Source of the DNA: Onchocerca volvulus
Taxonomy: Eukaryota; Nematoda; Chromadorea; Rhabditida; Onchocercidae
Length of the DNA: 64,000 bases
NCBI GenBank assembly: GCA_000499405.2
Contig: HG738136.1
Coordinates: 2,272,646 to 2,336,645, forward strand
Direction: 5' to 3'
Every line of letters starts with the position of its first letter. Position 1 is the stretch's first letter. Below the pieces are notes generated by a model. It saw only the letters and a list, made by a program, of their open reading frames with translations. It did not search any database and had not been told where the DNA came from. A program made the position numbers and the translations under genes. Below are positions 59,635 through 64,000 of the stretch, piece after piece.

Positions 59635-62010
59635 GATGATAATGATGATGACTGATAAAACCGGTTTTTGAATCTAGAATCATAGTAGCTTGTTGGAACA
59701 AGTTCTTTTCTTTCAATTTCTTCTACAACACAACGTGATGATGATGATAATGATGATGATGATAATGATGATGTACGGGAAGTTTTTGCTAAATGTTACA
59801 TTTTATTTTCTTCCAGTTTTTCAAAGTTTTTCATCTAAAGTATTTGTCATATATCATTTGATATTTATTATTGATTGATTAGATGATTGATGTTGATGTG
59901 AAATGATGGTGATGATGATGATGTGCAGGAAATTTTGTTAAATGTTGCATTTATTTTTTTCCAAAATTGCAAAATTATTCATTTAAAATATTTATTTTAT
60001 CATTTGACATTTATTATTGATTGATTAGACGGTTTGATGTTGACATGGCATTATTCAAACTGGATTTTCCAATTTTTGAAAAAAATTTATTAATTGTATT
60101 TATTTTGTAAAAATTATGTAATTTTTATAAAAATTAGAATATTACATTCAATTCTTTTTAGTCCAATGTAATATTTCAAAATAGACCAACAGTTAATTAA
60201 ATTTTGTAAAATTTTTAAGGCATTCTACAAATATTTTCGAAATATATGTTTGAATGATAAATGCTTACTTATAATTATTTTATTTAGCATTAATTTATCA
60301 ATTATTTCAGTTCATTATTATCATTTAAATTATTGTTATTTATAAAGTTACATATTGTTACTTAAATTTTTTACTGAATTAATTACCATTAATTTTGATT
60401 AATTTACCAATGATAACATCAGTTTATTTCAATTTGTTTGCAAGCGCTTTTTTATCATTTTTCCATCCATTATTATCATTCATTGATATTATCATTATTG
60501 TATGATAAAGCGACATATGTTACTTAAAATTTTTTTTTTTTAAAACTAATTACCATTAATTTTCAATTTACCTACGATAACATCTGTTATTTATTTCAAC
60601 TTATAACCCATCGGTCAAAAAAAAATGATCATAAATGAATAGATTCAAACAGCATTCGAGATTTCTATTATTTAAATGACTAATCAATGATATTATTAAA
60701 ATTGTGACTAATAGTAGTATAAAGTGTATAAAACTGGGAAATTTGAAAAGACATGATTTGAAGATATTGTCAAGAAATATATATAATTGATTTAATTAGA
60801 ATTGAATAGAATAGAATAAAAATCGAAATATTGAATATAGCTGAAATATACGAATTAAAGATGATTATTTTGATTTATTTAATAAATCATTTATATTTGT
60901 TTATAAATATTGAAGGAAGGAGAAAAGAAGGAAAATGTTTTAAAAATTTGTTCGATATCGAAAGGTATGTAAAGTGTTATAATCGAAACGATGGATTGTT
61001 TCTGTGTCAAACCTTTCAAATTCAAAATTGTGCTCTTTTCTGGGGCAATATACAGTTGTAACAAAAATGGGTAGTTTCATATAATTCTTCAAAAATTCGC
61101 TCCATCAAACCAATCTTTCCATGCGCAAATGTTTTTGTTGCCTATTAAATATCGATTTATTGATAATTTGATTAACAGTGATATAATACGGTTGTGATTA
61201 GATAAGGCGGAATAATTTGCTTTGCGTGATATCCATCTTTTCCATGCGCAAATGTTTTTGTTGCCTATTAAATATCGATTTATTGATAATTTGATTAACA
61301 GTGATATAATACGGTTGTGATTAGATAAGGTGAAATTATTTATTTTGAGTGATAATTTTTCTTTTTATTCCATTCAATTCTTAGTTTATGACTTAATTTT
61401 GAAAAAATTTACACGCTTAGGTTCTAGATAAGTTTACAGTTAGGAGTTTAATACTTGAGGAAATTATCGCTAATTTATTCTGTCTAACTTTTGATTGACA
61501 ATTTTTTTCACTCTTGAAATTTTAAACTTATATTTTAATCGGAATAAATTTACATTTAAGTTCTAAATAAGTTTGTAATTAAAATCATAGGGAAATTATC
61601 ATTCATTGATTCGTTTATGTCTTAGCTGATAAATTTTTTAACAAAATTTGTGCATTCTTTTTTTTTTTTTTTTTGATCGCTTTTTTTTGATCCACCTGAA
61701 TATGTTAAAGTTAGGAAGAGGAAAGTAATTATTTGATCAGTGTATATGTTTTTGTGATTAAAATTAAAATTAGGGATATGTAAGCCAAGATTAAAAATAA
61801 GCCTAGCATGGCTCGATATGCCTTATACCTCATTCTAATGAGCGATTTTGGTGATATTTTTGACTTCTTCACACATTCATATTTTAATTAAAATTTGTCC
61901 ATCGATATCCTGCAATTGTTTTTTCTTTTTAATCATTGTCCGAAAAAACTTAATTGAAAGGTAATATTTTGATTGATTTAGAAAATTTAATGCTTTTTTT
62001 TTCGTTTTCA
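58083..62010. other. Gene-free intergenic DNA with microsatellites
   Basis: No gene is supportable. (AATGATGAT)n-type tracts lie at 59598-59650, 59736-59774 and about 59907-59925, and poly-T tracts occur throughout. The ORF at 60831-61061 is the only one with mixed composition; it has no recognisable domain or matched partner exon. Confidence 0.45.
61116..61332. repeat. 123-bp tandem duplication with a 92-base identical core
   Basis: The segment starting TTTCCATGCGCAAATGTTTT at 61116 recurs at 61239. About 92 bases, through the GATAAGG at 61207 and its counterpart at 61330, appear identical in both copies, while the remaining ~30 bases are diverged. It lies ~0.7 kb upstream of the small membrane-protein gene. 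Confidence 0.92.
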
Positions 62011-62012
62011 AG
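62006..62012 (+). promoter_or_regulatory. Probable SL trans-splice acceptor of the 62021 gene
   Basis: A T-rich tract ending TTTCAAG stops 8 nt before the ATG at 62021. As with the two other genes in the window that show this arrangement, it suggests spliced-leader addition. Confidence 0.4.
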
Positions 62013-62020
62013 ATAAAGAA

Positions 62021-63900
62021 ATGGAACGCTTAAAGAAATTTTGGAATGATATTTTCAGCAATGAAATTGATTATTCACAATTCGAAACAAGGTAACATTT
62101 ACATTTCGTTATTACCTAAATTTAGCAAATTTAAAAAAAAAAAAAAGATAGGAAAAAAAAGGAAACATTTATGCTGGCATTTTTTTCGCTCGATATGAAT
62201 CAAAAATAATTTCATCTTTTATATCTTAATCTTTCTTTATTTTCTTAAAAGAAAAAAATTTAAAAAATGAAATGAATTTCGTTGAAATTGTTTATTATCT
62301 GGAAAACTAAAGTAATTTAAGGATAATTCGAAAAAAAAAAAGTGAAATCACGGAAAGATATTGAAAATTCAGGAATGGTGATACGGATATTATTGTTTTT
62401 CGTGAAAAATCATCGAAATTCATGTTATTTGGTACCAATATTCATGTCGTATTGGGTGCGACAATTGCTGCGACAATCGGTTTAATGGTAACAATAGCAT
62501 TTTGTATTATATATACATTTTACCATCAACGAGAACAAGGACGAAATTACTTCATCGATCATCTTGAACTAGGCCAGTTCTTTAAAAACCATTTATTTAA
62601 TATTCATCTGCGTTTCAATAATTTAAAAATTTCAATTTCCTTCGATAAACATATCATCATAAAAAAAATATTCGTTGTTGAATTCATTTTCTACCAACTA
62701 TTAAGCTGATATATGAGAAATGAAAATTTTCGAGCAAATTGCTAAAAAATTTAAGAAATTTTAAAAAGCTAATAATACAATATTAATTGATAAATTTGCA
62801 AAAATTTGCAAAAATTTCATTTAAATTTTTTAATAAAGAATTTTAAATTTTAGTTTTGCATAATTTTTCTTCTTTAAATTATAAAAAAAAAAGAAAAATG
62901 AATAAAATATTTTCAAATTGTTAAATTTGAAATTTTTTTTTTCAGTTGATTTGATATTTGCACTATTCTTTGGAATACCATGCCATTATTTGCTATTTTA
63001 CGGGATTCATCGTGAAAACAAAAGGTATTTGACACCATTTCTCATCTTCTATTGTACCAATTTTATCCTCAACATTACTTTTTCATCAATTACAATCATA
63101 GCTACAATCGTTGATATACGACGTTTACTACGTGGTCAAGTTCTCTATGATTTTGGTTGGATTGCTTTTCAGGTAATCACTCTTCGAATGTTAAGTTTTA
63201 CTCATAAAATTATTCAAAAATTTTTTTTTTTTTTTCAAATTAACAAATATTTTATTTTGTTGAAAAAGAAAATATTTCAAAACAAAAATGCAAAAATTTT
63301 CCAAATTTTTACATATAATTTAATTAGAAATAACTTTCATGTTGTAGAAAAGCTTTCTTGAATGATTGATTGATATAATTGATAAATAGTGATAGAAAGA
63401 TAAAAAATTTGATTGATTGATGAAGGATTTTTTTTTTTTAATTATAAGATAATTATCAGAAAATATCATGAATAGAATTGATTATTGGAATTGTTCTTCT
63501 TTGTTATCGTCTTCATACAGGAAATTTGTTGGAATATAAAATGACAAGATTAAGTTGAATCAAATTGCTCCTCGAATTTTCGTTTTTGATAATTTTTAAA
63601 CTGAACTTTTGAGAGTATTTCTCTCTCTTCCAAATGGATGAGAGTTTGTTTACGACATGTCAACTCAAAATTAATACAATTTACAACATATTAATTATAA
63701 TAGCAAAAAAGTAAATCAATTTATAACATGTTAATAACCATAGTACAAAGATCAAAAACTTGATAAACAAATCAAGATGATCAAAGGTTTATTACTTTAT
63801 ATGAAGATATTTCTATAATGGAAAGATTCCTTGATTAAATTTATAAATAAATATCTATTTATTCTTTAAAATATTTCAGTTATTTCGACATTTCAAATGA
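62021..63900 (+). CDS. Small multi-pass membrane protein, function unknown
   Basis: I do not recognise this gene. Four exons fit in phase: 62021-62091, 62373-62611, 62946-63172 and 63880-63900, giving 185 residues. The N-terminus is polar and charged (MERLKKFWNDIFSNEIDYSQ). A long hydrophobic stretch at about 48-73 contains HVVLGATIAATIGLMVTIAF. It is followed by a polar loop, a second hydrophobic segment at about 104-123 (LIFALFFGIPCHYLLFYGI), the motif HRENKRYLTP, and a third at about 133-158. The tail reads DFGWIAFQ then LFRHFK and stop. Short TM-loop-TM layout with YGIHREN recalls LAPTM-like nematode proteins, but that is a weak impression. The exon 2 donor (GTTTCA) and the six-codon last exon are the least certain parts. 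Confidence 0.6.
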
Positions 63901-64000
63901 AATCCAGGATTTTTTTTAAATCAAGTATTTAATTGTTTGAAAAATGCTCCAAAAAAAAGAAGAAAAAAAAACCCAAATTTTTTAAATTGCCGAACATTTT

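Noticed and set aside
60831..61061. 76-codon plus-strand ORF with several cysteines
   Set aside because: A strong donor lies inside it, no matching acceptor exon was found, and the first half is low complexity.
1..64000. tRNA, rRNA, Wolbachia-derived or viral segments
   Set aside because: No cloverleaf with A and B box sequence, no rRNA stretch, no bacterial-style operon and no viral domain was recognisable by reading. A tRNAscan or BLAST run could still find small cases.

Overview
The window looks like a contig from a nematode, most likely a clade III (spirurid/filarial-type) worm. The grounds are a very A+T-rich background, short exons with phase-matched GT..AG introns, T-rich TTTCAG-type acceptors, and a bare 3' splice acceptor 8-30 nt upstream of three start codons, as expected for SL trans-splicing. 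Its recognisable genes have clear animal orthologues. No bacterial, viral or organellar segment was recognised. The organism assignment is inference, and I cannot name the species.

Layout. (1) Minus strand, 1-3074: nine exons of the PP2A regulatory subunit B55 (C. elegans sur-6 / vertebrate PPP2R2 family); the 3' end of the gene runs off the left edge. (2) 3075-22799: about 20 kb with no gene I can support, made of A+T-rich DNA with many local tandem and direct duplications, including a degenerate ~105-bp minisatellite at 20860-21870 and a GC-richer patch just before the next gene. (3) Plus strand, 22821-47164: a ~24 kb anosmin-1 homologue (kal-1) encoding a signal peptide, a Cys-rich region, a WAP four-disulfide core and four FN3-like segments. 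Introns 1 and 2 are 11.2 and 7.2 kb. A final small exon would give a hydrophobic GPI-type tail. (4) Minus strand, 52962-47700, convergent with kal-1: a complete 12-exon Ro60/TROVE gene (rop-1). Its vWA-like domain lacks the canonical metal-binding residues. (5) 52963-62020: A+T-rich intergenic DNA with micro- and minisatellites. (6) Plus strand, 62021-63900: a small predicted membrane protein with about three membrane segments, not identified.

The genes do not form an operon or a pathway: PP2A-B55 is a phosphatase targeting subunit, anosmin is an extracellular heparan-sulfate-linked adhesion protein, and Ro60 binds Y RNA and misfolded RNA. The most unusual structural themes are three places where an exon boundary with its splice site has been copied into the neighbouring intron (kal-1 introns 6 and 11, rop-1 intron 7), a Helentron-like non-autonomous element sitting inside a ~125-bp tandem array in kal-1 intron 2 with a related fragment in rop-1 intron 1, and the degenerate MIDAS of the Ro60 protein.
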